Origin: Batkoa obscura
Taxonomy: Eukaryota; Entomophthoromycota; Entomophthoromycetes; Entomophthorales; Batkoaceae
DNA length: 28,325 bases
Reading direction: 5' to 3'
Assembly: GCA_030770535.1 (NCBI GenBank)
Contig: JASVEC010000232.1
Location: forward strand, 1-28,325
Below are positions 1-10,927 of the stretch, piece by piece. Both the position numbers and the translations under genes were made by a program. The notes beneath the pieces were generated by a model. It was given only the letters and a program-made list of their open reading frames with translations. It made no database searches and was not told where the DNA came from. The stretch's first letter is position 1; every line of letters begins with the position of its first letter.

Positions 1-63
1 GTGATATCAAAGACATATTAAAATAACAGCGAATAAAGATAATTTGTGATATCAAAGACATAT
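1..63. repeat. 18-base direct repeat, 45-base spacing
   Basis: The sequence gtgatatcaaagacatat occurs at 1-18 and again at 46-63. The second copy is read in the first visible Trm2 exon as DIKDI. The first copy can be read the same way but runs into a stop after two more codons, so it probably lies in an intron or untranslated leader. It looks like a small local duplication. Confidence 0.8.
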
Positions 64-2049
64 GCGGGTATACCGAGTCAGCTGCAACTGACAATAGAGC
101 AGATAATTTAAATGAAGGTAAATGATTTTAACTTATTTAAATAAGTCCTAACTTTTTAGATACACAAATAAACAAAAAAATAAAAACAGAAAGTAATGAA
201 CTAGAGAATTCAAATAAAAAACAACCAAAGAAAAAGAAACTAAAGAAGCCAAAGCCAATGCCATCAGACTCGAATATATTAATGGATTTACATTCGTTAA
301 ACCCAAAGTTAATAAACTCTAAAAAGAATGAAGACTTTAATAAATCTTTATTTTATGAATATTTACCATTTGAGCGATTTACTGAGTACGAAGTCGAAAT
401 TGTTAAACTAGCATCTAATGGTAAAGTTGGCTATCTTTCGTTTAAACTTATCCTTAAATATCTTCAACTATAGGAACTGGTATTGGTGTTACTAAAGATG
501 TTAAAGATTGGTTTATATTAGTTCCATTTACAACTATCGGTGATATTGTAAAAACTAGGGTGTTTTCCCATTGCAGGTAGCTTCATTTGATTATATTTAA
601 TCTTTTAACCTTATATTAAAAAGGGGGTACTCTGAAGGAGATTTTGTAGAGCTGATATCAAGAGGGAATAGTTCACTTAAACTAACTGAAGCTCCATGCA
701 AGTACTTTGGAACTTGTTCTGGTTGTCAATGGCAAAACTTTACATATGAAACACAATTGGAATTAAAAGAAAATTTATTAAAGAGGGCTTTTCTTTATGG
801 ATCAAGGCCACTTATGGAATTAATTCACTTTGACAAACCAGAGGAATCGCCATTGAAATTCAATTATAGAACAAAATTAACACCTCATTTTGATAAGCCT
901 AAAAGTAGCACAAAGGAGGGATCTGAGACTAAATGTAGTGAAGTTGGGTTAAAAGCTGATATCGGATTCAATGAGAAAGGTAGAAGAAAAATTATGGATA
1001 TTGAAGATTGTATTTTGGCTACTCCAGCTGTAAGTAATGGGTATAAACTGGAAAGAGAAAAAGTAAATAAACAGTTGGATAGTTATAAGCGTGGTGCAAC
1101 ATTAATTATAAGAGAGTCTTTGACTAAAGACGATAATGGTAATGAAGTAGTGGATGTAGTTAATACTCATAAAGGGATTGTGACCCAACCTGTTGGTGAT
1201 TTAAGGTTCAAGTACCCAAGTGGTAATATATCTTTAGTTTGCTATATATTTCAATGTTTACATTTCAACTTTAGGTTCTTTCTTCCAAGTGAATGCTTCG
1301 ATCTTACCAAGGCTTACAGAATATGTAATGTCCGAATTTACCAATGCTCCATTAGCTCAAAAACCAAAATATCTATTAGATGTTTATTGTGGATCTGGAT
1401 TATTTGCAGTTGCTTGTTCTTCTGCTTTTGAAAAAGTAGTTGGGGTAGATGTTAATGACCAATCAATTGCATTTGCATCTAAAAATGCTGAGTTAAACAA
1501 CATCGATAATTGCTCATTTAAGTTAGGTGAAGCTGAGGTCATTTTTAAGGGGTTGGAATTTAATGGAGATGAAACAGCAGTCATCATTGATCCTCCAAGG
1601 AAAGGATGCAGTGAAGAGTAAGTTCATTTTTATATAGTATTAAATTATTCTAACTTATGTTTAGTTTTATTAAACAATTAATCGACTTTGCACCCTCAAG
1701 TATTGTATATGTATCATGCAATCCATTTACACAAGCACGTGATCTCCAAATGCTACTTGATTTGACTGGAGGAAATGTAAGTCAAGGAAATATGCCAAAG
1801 ATAAATTCAGTTGAAAATATCAGGGAGATTTGTCCGGAATTTATTTCGCCTTTAGAAGCAGAAAAGAACTGGGAAAGTTTTACACAGGAAAGTGATAAAG
1901 AAGTAGTTAAACAATACACGTCTTATATTAAGGGTGAGGCCAAAAAAATGAGCTTTACATACAAAATAGTGAAAGTTAAACCCTTCGATATGTTTCCTCA
2001 GACGATGCACATCGAATCGCTTTTAACCCTCGTTAAAGTTCCTTTATGA
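30..2049 (+). CDS. TRM2: tRNA (uracil-5-)-methyltransferase Trm2, 5' end uncertain
   Basis: It makes the 5-methyluridine at tRNA position 54 using S-adenosylmethionine. Exons that join in frame are 30-117, 160-420, 474-576, 624-1222, 1275-1617 and 1665-2049, giving about 592 residues. Visible features in order: a lysine-rich N-terminal stretch; CKYFGTCSGC, the Cys-x5-Cys-x2-Cys pattern of the TrmA/RumA Fe-S motif; YPSGSFFQVNAS across the 1223-1274 intron; the SAM-binding loop DVYCGSGLF; the acidic GVDVND; the IIDPPRKGC motif; and YVSCNPFTQARDL with the expected nucleophilic cysteine. The C-terminus MFPQTMHIESLLTLVK is the usual family ending. No in-frame ATG follows the stop at 24-26, so the true start lies in an exon before position 30, perhaps outside the window, with an acceptor near 29 possible. 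The family call is firm; only the first exon is open. Confidence 0.93.
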
Positions 2050-2382
2050 ATAGACTTTATTTTTGATCTAATATAAATATAAATATATTAATACAAAATC
2101 GAAAAGTAATAAATAAAATAGAATACATTATGTTTTTTGAATGTTTTTTATTGTGATTATGATTTCAATCTTTTGGGTTTGATTGTCAAATTGATTTAGT
2201 TTTTCCAATTTAGATACTTGATTTTCTTCTACTATTTTATAAAATTGTGCGAGTGGTACTTAACAAGTACACACTGTACAGGAAACCATTATTTAACATA
2301 TACTTATGTAGTAGTTTTCATGCACATCTTTCTCGTGGTTTGAGAATCATCACGATTGTATCTTATAGCAATAGTTAGGTTA

Positions 2383-2601
2383 TTACGTGGTATGATTACT
2401 TCTAGAATCATACTTGAGGTTAGTAGGTCCGATCATTCTTTCGGAACTGTTCATAGCTTGTATTTTGGGATGGGCTAACCCAAAGCACAGGTCAATAGAA
2501 TAGCCATAGTCGTCCCATTTGCCTATTAGGATAAGAATTATACATACGAATATATAAATTTCCCTGTCTGATTCGTCAGTCAATGGATCGTAAAGCACCA
2601 T
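2383..2601 (-). pseudogene. minus-strand gene relic, copy 1 (esterase-like?)
   Basis: A 72-codon open frame on the minus strand, convergent with Trm2. It contains DESDREIYIFVCIILI, DDYGYSIDLCFG and HPKIQAM. The same protein pattern returns at about 3160-3450, which indicates descent from a real gene rather than a chance frame. The order of blocks (hydrophobic strand, His/Asp-Tyr-x-Ile, FG-x-PEI, then in copy 2 a Trp-rich helix) loosely recalls the C-terminal part of type-B carboxylesterases, but this is a guess. No complete gene is visible, and it may be an exon of something already decayed. Confidence 0.45.
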
Positions 2602-2811
2602 CTTATATATATCAACTTATGGCTCAATTGTTTAAATAGACAAAAGATAATTGATAAAAATCCTTTATTGGCTTTTTATAGTTAACTAAATATTGAGGCA
2701 TTCAATCTAAGGTAAGTGTTTTACTTAAGTTAGATAAACTTGGTAATTTGGGATTGAAATCTAACGAGATAATAAGGTTATATGTATAAAAAAGAGTATC
2801 AAATTAAAAAT

Positions 2812-2952
2812 AAAGAAACAGTTAAATAATATGCATCTAATATTAAAAATATATCTAGGTGAGTTTTGTATAAAATTCCAAAAGTGCTTTTTGATATATT
2901 TCCACAAGCAATGTATAGCAAACTGCTTCTAACTTTTGATTTAAATTTTTAG
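2812..2952 (+). pseudogene. decayed duplicate of the Trm2 C-terminal coding end
   Basis: This stretch aligns codon for codon with 1897-2049, the last 50 codons of the Trm2 gene. It reads KETVK, stop, YASNIK, then, after another stop, YKIPKVLFDIFPQAMYS and KLLLTF. The intact gene has KEVVKQYTSYIK, then YKIVKVKPFDMFPQTMHIE and SLLTLV. Two in-frame stops and one missing short block show it is not functional. Its 3' flank carries the same minus-strand relic as the flank of the intact gene, so this is one tandem segmental duplication rather than a retrocopy. Homology upstream of about 2780 is not visible by eye. Confidence 0.85.
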
Positions 2953-3159
2953 AAATACTCATGTATCAAGACAAAGTACAAAAAGTATCAAGGTATAATG
3001 GAGCAAGTCCTTTAAATGTCTTGGTTTATGGTTTCAAATATATGAATTTTCTAATCGAATTAGGTTGTTTATGCCATATCAACTACTTTGTTTTCCATAC
3101 TATTTTATAAATTGCATAATGGTGATCTAAAATACATACATACGATATAATAAGGTCAT

Positions 3160-3450
3160 ATAATATGAGTCCATGGAATGCACTTACAGCCAATCCTTTT
3201 ATGATATGGAGATTTTCCTAACTGCATTTCAGAGTTATAGCTGGTCAACCACGATGATATTATATTTACAGTTAAATCTGGGAGGCTTTTTACTCATTCT
3301 GGATCACCCATAGGCTCTATTTCAGGATAGCCAAATAGAGTTTTATAATTGATAGAATAGTCATGGCGCACCCCTCCACCTGCTGATGTAAGGATTAGAT
3401 GTGTAAAAATAATAACATTTGATTCCGATTCTCTAAGTAAATCATCATAA
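3160..3450 (-). pseudogene. minus-strand gene relic, copy 2 (esterase-like?)
   Basis: The minus strand reads DDLLRESESNVIIFTHLIL, then GGGVRHDYSINYKTLFGYPE, then IEPMGDPE followed by one stop, and then continues in the same frame with VKSLPDLTVNIISSWLTSYN. It matches copy 1 at 2383-2601 block by block (DxLxxESxxxxIxIF, DYxxSI, FGxxxPxI) and lies at a similar distance from the Trm2 relic as copy 1 does from Trm2. H-x-x-x-I-x-Y-x-x-FG-x-P followed by a W-containing helix resembles the tail of type-B carboxylesterases, but I would not name it on this alone. Confidence 0.45.
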
Positions 3451-3943
3451 CTTAAAGAAACACTTAAAAGATAAAATACTATAAGATTTATACTTTTTTA
3501 TGGCCAAATATATATACTTATCCATCGATGTAAGTGATTTTAACAAATTAAGATAAATTTAGTAAATTAGGAAATGAGCCTATTTTCAAGGAATTTTTAG
3601 TAAAGAATATTGATCAGAGGTAAATTGTAATCTTTTTTAGTAGTACTAACTTTTATGAAATAAACCATTAATTCACATCTATTAAGAACCTTAACATTAA
3701 CCTCCATAATCTAACTTTATCAAAAGTATTTGGCAGCTAATTCCTGGATTTGACTAGCTGTTATTTTAATTAGAACAGAATTTTATTTAAAGTAGGAAGT
3801 TTTTTGAAATGAAGAAAACTATCTACCTGGTCATCGCCCCCTACTAAATTTTGGTAATGGTTCTAAGTTTTTACGTTGCGTAAAAAATGGACAAACAATA
3901 AAAATAAAAGATCACTAGATTAAAATTTGCTTTTTTATCGCTT
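3451..3943. other. gene-free interval upstream of the NELF-A-like gene
   Basis: AT-rich with many stops in all frames. Nothing recognisable apart from the presumed promoter of the following plus-strand gene; no clear TATA box was picked out. Confidence 0.6.
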
Positions 3944-6357
3944 ATGTCTATAAAAACTAATAATAAAGGAAAGGACTTAAGTGACCAGTTAAAGTTAAAC
4001 TGGATGCCTGAAAAGGATTGTGAGCTCAATGAAGAAATACTAGCAAATATGTTATTTAATTGGCATACATTGAATTCCAGCCAAAAGACTAGGCTTTTTA
4101 ATTATTTTTTGATTAACCATGGAGCTGAATTAGGACCAAATTTTAAGGAAATCCCAAGACTAGTATATAATTTTCAATTGCTTTTCGATATTGCTAATCT
4201 TGATTTTAGTATGAGCAAAATTTAGCTTTAGATAGAAATAAAACTGTAGCTTCGTTTCATAATTTGGTTGCTGGGTTTTCTGCACATAGCACACCTAAAT
4301 TATACAACTTGTCTACAAATAATGGTAGTGCCAAAGGAAACGCCTTAAAATTAAAGGATAAAAGTAAATCTATTAAATATATCACCAAATTAATTATAGC
4401 CTATTGATAGTAAGTAAACTGAATAAAAACAACAGGGAGTTACAGACATTTTCCTACTTATGCGAAGAACAGAGAATGGAGCTGCTTAAAGAGAATTCAG
4501 GTTTACAATTAAATAAAACAGAACATTTTGTTTACAAACAACATGAAGATAGCAATCGCTCCAGCTCAGTTATAGTAAATAAACAAAGACAGAACTTTAA
4601 ACCATTGAGTAATAATTGCACATTAATAATTACAAAAATGGTTCTGATTTTTACAGCTGAAGGAAATAATTCAAAGCAAAGTTCTAGAGATGATTCGAAA
4701 AAGAAGGATTTATCTACTTCCGATGTTGATACCCCATTTTCAAAAATCAAAACTGAAAATCACATGAATCAAAGTAAATTCTTAACTTATTTATTAATGT
4801 TGGTTAATTTAGTATAAATAGATGCGGCTAAATCTGCTCACAATGTCATTACTCAAGGTCCTGCAAATTTTCTAAAGGATAGGAATTTAATCACTCCTGA
4901 AAAAGCTATGTTTGAAAAGCAGCAAAGAGGTATTCATATGATGAGCCAAAGTAAATTATATCACTTCCAATATCATCATTTTATTAACGTAAGTAGCTGT
5001 TATTAGACCACCTATTGATTCTATACCTGGAACCTTCATACGTGAATCACCTACAGGTATATTATTATTTTCTGGTCTTTACATATTGAATTAAACTGGA
5101 GACCAGAATGTATCAAAAACAGTTGGAATTTATTTGTTTTAGAATGAAGTGTATATGATTAACTTATTTAATATTAGTTCAAAGCTATTCAGCTTCAAAC
5201 GCTAGCTTAAATAGGTTGAGTTCCAGTAAAGATAGGTACAATAAAAAAGAAGTGATAGTGCTTGATGATGTGGGTTTAAGGAAATTAATGGACCAAAGTA
5301 ATCTTTATTTCAAGCTTAAGTTCTTATACTAAATTTAGGTAGTATCACAACAAAATAGAGAATATAAAAGAAGTACACTAAGAGAACAAAAAGAAAAAGA
5401 AAAAGAATGGGCTTTGCTTGAAAAAAGTAATTTAAAAAAAAAACAAAAGTTGATAATTAAAGATAAATAGTGCATAATAAAAAAATGGGTAGTGCTATTA
5501 GGAGGAAAAAAACAATTACTCATCGATCACCCACTTCACCTAAGCCGGTGAGATTTATTCCAAGAGTAGCTAATCATGTTAGAGTAATAAGGGGGATATT
5601 TAGAAAGAAAGAGGTGAAACAGCCTAATCAATTAAATGAGCAGGGTAGAAATTATCTAATAATTAAGAGACAATTTTAACATTTATGTTTATAGTAAAAG
5701 AAAAAGAATTATCATCATCTAATAGTAATTGTAAACTTAACGAGAATCCCCAAGGGATACTAAGACTAAAAGGTAATTTAACTCATACTTCGACTATTTA
5801 AACTAAATTGTTCTTAGTTGATGATGGGATGAATTTCTTACGTATGAGTCAAGCTGATGGTATCCCTGATAATCAAAGTAAATGATTGCAAACTAAAATA
5901 ATGAAATTTTATCAACTATTCATGTAGATATTATAGAAACAGGTGAATTAAAACAGGAAGATAAAGTAAACAATAATAACAATAACGTCAATAGTTAAAA
6001 TCTAAACCTATTATTATTTTAGGAAAAGGAAGTACTTGAAATCATCAACAACTCTTGCATAATTTCTGATGATGATTATCAATTTATTGTTGATTGTTTA
6101 AATGGAAAAGGAGAAGGTAACTTGGTATTATAACAACAAAAAATAATATTAGCTTAAATTAGTTAGTGGGAGGCCATGAAGTTATATCTGGTAGTTCGGT
6201 TACAACTAACAACCCCATTAGAATCATAATTCAAGAAAGAGCAGATGAAGAAGGTGCATTTGAAAGGATTACCCACACTATCTTTGTTGCTTTCTTAAAA
6301 GATGATGGTACCATAGGCTGGGATGTCACTCATGGATCTTTTTTAAACAAGGATTAG
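3944..6357 (+). CDS. NELF-A-like protein (negative elongation factor subunit A)
   Basis: Fourteen exons join in frame: 3944-4162, 4210-4363, 4411-4608, 4657-4773, 4822-4950, 4997-5056, 5178-5297, 5343-5426, 5471-5644, 5695-5772, 5818-5877, 5928-5965, 6023-6116, 6167-6357, giving 571 residues (human NELF-A has 528). The sixth exon could start at 4994. By eye it is collinear with metazoan NELF-A: a helical N-terminus (LNEEILANMLFNWHTLNSSQ); PIDSIPGTFIRESPT, like the PLKGIPKQAPFRSPT block; RYNKKEVIVLDDVGL, like RKERGVKLLDISEL; a low-complexity middle; and a C-terminal module with DDYQFIVDCLNGK, NPIRIIIQE and GTIGWDV, like the NELF-A end (KALILGFMAGSREN, GDVIQIKLSE, GQW). In animals NELF-A holds paused RNA polymerase II. 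Similarity is weak outside these blocks, and profile comparison was not possible. One intron (5057-5177, 121 bases) is longer than the rest. Confidence 0.58.
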
Positions 6358-6568
6358 CCATATAATATTTATTTTATTGAACATTGAATATTTTGAGTTA
6401 TTTTTATTAGGTCAAATAAAATAAACAACTATTGTGCTTAACAAAACATTTTAATAATTTTAATAATAATAAATTTAAGAGTTGTGATTGGCTAAGAATA
6501 AAATAAAAACAGAATATTACAATTTATAGTTTGCTCATTTATCGTCAATTTTAAACAACATACAAAAG

Positions 6569-7256
6569 ATGGAAGATCATGAAGAAAATTACGAACCAAT
6601 GAGTAAGGATCAGGTGGATCAGGTGATTGAAATGTATCAAAACGTCATCTACAATGAATTAAGGCCTGTATTGGAAGTTAAAATAAAAGAGAGGGAAAAG
6701 ATTTATAATGAAAATAGTGAATAGTAAGCCTTGAAGAATAAGTAATAAAGTCAAATTTAACAGTTTTTAGTATAAAATTAAAGTCAACAATCGAAGCAAT
6801 GAGGATCTCGAAACAAAAAGAGATTAAGTCCAAAGTCGAATTGGGTTGTGGGGTGTTTGCTCAGGCCAATATGTAGGGTTTAAATTAGTTATAATAGTTA
6901 GATTTATCTAAATGGAATATTAATTTAGAACTGATACTCGTTATATTTATATCAATGTTGGATTGGGCAATCATGTACAATTTACTTTATTAGAAGCACT
7001 TAAATTTATTGATAAAAGGATGGACTTGTTGAAAAAGTAAGCACACTTTTTATTTGAATGAATTATAAGCATTTTGTAAAACTAGTTTGATTAAATTTAC
7101 AAATTTTTCATAGGAAAAGTGATAAAGCAACTAAAAAAGTTTCTGAACTCAGGGCAAGGATTCAAACAGTAAAATCATCGTGATTTATTATAATATTTTA
7201 TTAACTATTTTTAGATCGTTGATACTTTACAAACACTCATGGAAACTAGTCAGTAA
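6569..7256 (+). CDS. UXT: UXT, alpha-type prefoldin-like protein
   Basis: Exons 6569-6723, 6771-6872, 6929-7036, 7114-7168 and 7215-7256 give 153 residues; human UXT has 157. The protein is two coiled-coil helices joined by a beta region, the alpha-prefoldin plan. Diagnostic blocks are KVELGCGVFAQANI (human MQVDLGCNFFVDTV), DTRYIYINVGLGNHVQFTL (human DTSRIYVALGYGFFLELTL) and EALKFIDKR (human EALKFIDRK). In animals UXT sits with URI and other prefoldin-like proteins in the complex that works with R2TP to assemble RNA polymerases and PIKK kinases. It starts 211 bases after the NELF-A-like gene on the same strand and converges with PanB. All introns are 46-77 bases. The start is the only ATG that keeps the first helix. 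Confidence 0.88.
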
Positions 7257-7597
7257 AATAGTTTGTTTTAGGAATTTAAAATACTTTTATTTTAAAGATT
7301 TTAATATATAAAGTTAAAATGATATTATTATCTCACAATGTTGCTTTTTGATATGCTGTTAAAATGAGTATTTTCTTAAAAGTGAGGTTATTTAATAAAG
7401 TTAAAAATAGAACAAAAGGGTACAATAAATTATAATTTTAAAACTTTGATTTTAGTTTATTTACTACATTTAAAATCGATGTTCTTTATTATTTTATAAA
7501 ACAGTTTCGTTTATGATACGGTAAAAGTTAGTTAATAATAATTACTTTTTGAAACTAAGTAATTACTTGAAGTCATTAAATAAAACCTTATTCATTT

Positions 7598-8804
7598 TTA
7601 AGCTCTAGCGAAATTAAGAGAGTCTTCAATACCTTGGGCATTGCCAAAGCGTTCACCAGCTAACGCATAAAACTTCTTAAGCTCAAGCTCTGAAATTGGA
7701 TAAGAGTGCATTTGTTTTTCAGAAGGATCAGGGAAAGTAGCAGTTTTAACTTCTTTAGCATAATCATCTAAAGCTTTTGTTGCATCATTGCCTATTGTTC
7801 CATATTGTTTACAGAACTTTGGTACAAATTTATCATAGATCCCCAACATATCCATCATCACCAGTACTTGTCCTGAACATCCAACACCACTACCAATACC
7901 GATGGTTGGAACACTTAACTGTTGAGTTATAAAAGCTGCTATTGGTGCTGGGATACATTCCAAAACAATTGACATACAGCCTGCTTCTTGTAATGCTAAA
8001 GCATCTTCAACAAGTCTCAATGCCTTATAAACAATTAGCCAAAATAAAATAAAAATTTAAGCGTTACTTACTTGATCTGCTGACTTTCCTTGGACTCTGA
8101 ACCCTCCTAACATAACCTGGCGTTGTGGAGTAAGTCCGACGTGACCAACGACTGGAATGCCACTTTCAGTAATAGCATGAACCACTTCACACTGCTCAGC
8201 GCCACCTTCTAACTTAACTGCCTAAATAATAATCAATTTTAGCACTTTGATTGAGTCTAAAGCCCTTACCTCCGCTTTCCCTTCTTTTATCAACCTAACC
8301 GCATTTTCTAAACCTAAAAGTGGTCTCCTCTCGTAGCTACCAAAAGGTAAATCGGCTACCAAAAAGGGAGATTTTGCTGCCCTAGATACTGCAGCTGTAT
8401 GATGGATCATTGTTTCCATGGTTACTGGAGAGGTAGAGTCATACCCTAAAGCTACCATACCTAAAGAGTCTCCTACCAAGCACATATCTTGGTCACTGTT
8501 TTCGACCCATAAACCTGTTGGGTAGTCGTGAGCAGTCATCATCGTGATTGGAGTCTTGTTCTTGTAAAGCTTTTGGATTGTTTTGACTGTTATTTTCTTT
8601 CTCGGGGCAACGGCGTCTAAGTTATAAAAGAGTATTAGGTATACTCAAAGAAATGTTCAGTTATTTTTGGTTACCTTTACTATTTCCATTTGGATCTGGT
8701 TGTGAAGAATAGTACCTGTTACATGTTATGCGTGGGTAGATTGGTTGTGTTTTAATACATTGAGCCTTGTACGCTTGATTAATCACTTTAAAATAGTTAC
8801 GCAT
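7598..8804 (-). CDS. ECM31: 3-methyl-2-oxobutanoate (ketopantoate) hydroxymethyltransferase
   Basis: It transfers a one-carbon unit from methylene-tetrahydrofolate to 2-oxoisovalerate, the first step to pantothenate and coenzyme A. Exons on the minus strand are 8675-8804, 8270-8616, 8072-8221 and 7598-8023, giving 350 residues against 312 for yeast Ecm31. The extra length is a basic, hydroxylated N-terminus ([17 protein letters not shown]) that suits a mitochondrial targeting sequence. Conserved blocks: [25 protein letters not shown] with the metal-binding Asp at about 93; [12 protein letters not shown] with the second Asp at about 132; [26 protein letters not shown] with the catalytic Glu; and [19 protein letters not shown]. 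Nothing is missing. The C-terminal tail of about 60 residues after [10 protein letters not shown] is poorly conserved, as is usual in fungi. Confidence 0.96.
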
Positions 8805-9371
8805 TTTAACAATTATTCTAAAATTCCAATTTTTTGTTCTTTTTTATACTTTTTAAAAATGTCAAACCCTTTTCGAAATTAAATTGCGAATAACATTGCT
8901 GCAAAATTTACTTAATTTAGTAGTTCTACCAAGAAGGGACTAACCTTACAGTTGGTTTGTGAATATGTTTCTTAAAAACGTACCAGAATATGAAATATGA
9001 TTCCATATTAAATTCTCAAAGAGAATATTATTAATCCAAATTAAATAAAGTAAAAATACTGAAGCAGAGTATATAGTAAATGTTATTTAACATATACAAA
9101 TCGAACTATTTTTATATTTACATTGTATTAGTAATAAATAAATGGTATCATAAAAGTTTATTTAATTTGTTATATTAAAACCTAAGATTTAATAGACGCG
9201 TTTTTTTCAGACCTCAATAGTAATATTCGAAGAATAATTTATCAAAAAACATTCAAATAGTAGAGACTCTTCGTTTTTTAAAAACAAATTTTTAATAATT
9301 TAAAAAGACTTGCTACTACCATTTGACTAATTTGACCATACATATATACTGAAACAGTCCCCCCAAAATGC
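8805..9371. other. gene-free interval
   Basis: It separates the 5' end of the PanB gene from the 3' end of the next minus-strand gene. AT-rich with frequent stops; nothing recognisable beyond the presumed PanB promoter. Confidence 0.6.
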
Positions 9372-10036
9372 TTATTGCATATCTTGCTCATACTGATCCA
9401 AAAGCTCTCTCAATGCCATACGTGCCGTTTCATCGTCGTCGTCCTCACTATCACTACCATCTCCCTTAGAGTCCTTATCCTTTCTTTTCTTGCTCCTCTT
9501 CTCGCTTTCTTCATCATCAATCTCGAAATTATCTAAAAAAATTATTACATTCCATCTTTTTTTAAAAAGTAGCCAAATAGATTACCAGAGTCCGAGCTAT
9601 TGGAATCCGTAGACCTTTTATAAGCATTGATTGTGTTCGCTTGTCTCATTATTCTTTCCGCTAAATCCTCAGTTCCTTCAAGGTCTCCAACTGGATCGAA
9701 TGTATCGTTTAAGTCGTTAGATGGATACTCGCTTCGCTGAAAATCTTCAAATGGTAAGCCTTCATTCTCACGAGCTCTTTCAAGGAATACCAATAAAATC
9801 TGCTCCTCTATCTTAGATTTAGTTAATTTTGGTGTTTGTATTTGTGTTATATGTGAATTACTTGTAGTCGTGAAACTCTATCATATAATGTGTTATAAGC
9901 GGTGTCTAAAATTTCTTTTTCTCGGGTTAGCACATAGTGTAAGTTTTTACGACGTTCGCTGAGAATTTTTAGTGTTTATCTAATTACTTTGATTCATTTA
10001 TTACTTTAATTGTTCAAGATTCTCTTTACTTTCCAT
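9372..10036 (-). CDS. unknown small acidic protein with N-terminal coiled coil
   Basis: Four minus-strand exons (10005-10036, 9862-9958, 9586-9811, 9372-9532) join in frame to 171 residues. The N-terminal half is a heptad-like helix: RRKNLHYVLTREKEILD, then AYNTLYDRVSRLQIEEQI, then LLVFLERARENEGLPFEDF. A polar linker follows, then a strongly acidic and lysine-rich segment (DDEESEKRSKKRKDK, GSDSEDDDDE) that looks like a nuclear signal next to an acidic patch, and a short terminal helix ALRELLDQYEQDM. I do not recognise the family. The clean splicing and the conserved-looking REKEIL, LERARENEGLPFE and LRELLDQYEQ blocks argue for a real gene. A small subunit of a nuclear complex would fit but is not shown. 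Confidence 0.7.
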
Positions 10037-10927
10037 CCTCTTTTATTTTTTTAGATCAAAAAAACAAATTTTTATTTTTAATTAATTTTTAAATTTATCA
10101 AACCTTTAAAAAATTTGGATCAGTTTATAATTATAAATTGATTTTCTTTTCTATAGTAACTATATATTTTTAACAGTATGTTGTATAAATATATTGGTTC
10201 CTACCCACTTATAGCGTAAAGTAACATAAACCCCTTTAAATATATCCTACTATTTACCATCATAAAACTTCATACCATTCTATACTGAGTTAGATTCATA
10301 CAAATTACTTATAATTTTTACATGGAAACTTAATTACTTTCTTTACCCAAAGCAGTAATGCTTTAATTCATTATTTTTTCCTTGAATATGTATATTATTC
10401 AAATTTCATATCGGGTTTACAGCCCCTTTATTATATATATATCTTATATACAAATGGGGATGTATTTTTGCGTTTAAGAATTTTATCAACAAATTTTCCG
10501 CTTAAATAGCGCTTAAAAAATGGAAAAAATAATGAAGTCAAAAAAAACACTCCCAAATGGTATAGGGTCGAACATAAGCGTCAGTTTCTCTATACAACTT
10601 ATGCACCTTTCTATCTATTTCAAAATACTAAACTTTTAAAAATTTTAAGTATTGTATTTAAATCTATATCTATCTTTGCTTTAGTATGTTAGTATTTGAA
10701 TATTATAATTGGTAACCATTTGAGCACAAATAGGAAGCCAGGTTCATGTATCTAATTGCTCTCCATTTTTTAACTACAGTAATATTGCATAACTACTCAT
10801 AGTTATTTATATATTTAGTTTTTTAGAAATATCAAGCTATAGTAAATAAATTTGTTTCATTTAGATATAGGCAGTTTATTTCAAGCAATTGTTTAGTTTC
10901 ATAAAGCATTATCAGGGCATTGAAGTT
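10037..10927. other. gene-free interval containing the left inverted repeat
   Basis: AT-rich, no coding frame of note. The only structure seen is the left arm of the inverted repeat at 10454-10550, described separately. Confidence 0.6.
10454..10550 (+). repeat. left arm of inverted repeat around questin-oxidase-like gene A
   Basis: This segment starts atggggatgtattttt and contains ttccgcttaaatagcgctt and aataatgaagtc. Its reverse complement is found at 12713-12802, with most positions identical and a few short gaps. The unit carries an internal CGCT...AGCG palindrome. The pair faces inward around one gene, so it could be the ends of a non-autonomous transposon or two copies of one small element. 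Confidence 0.75.
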
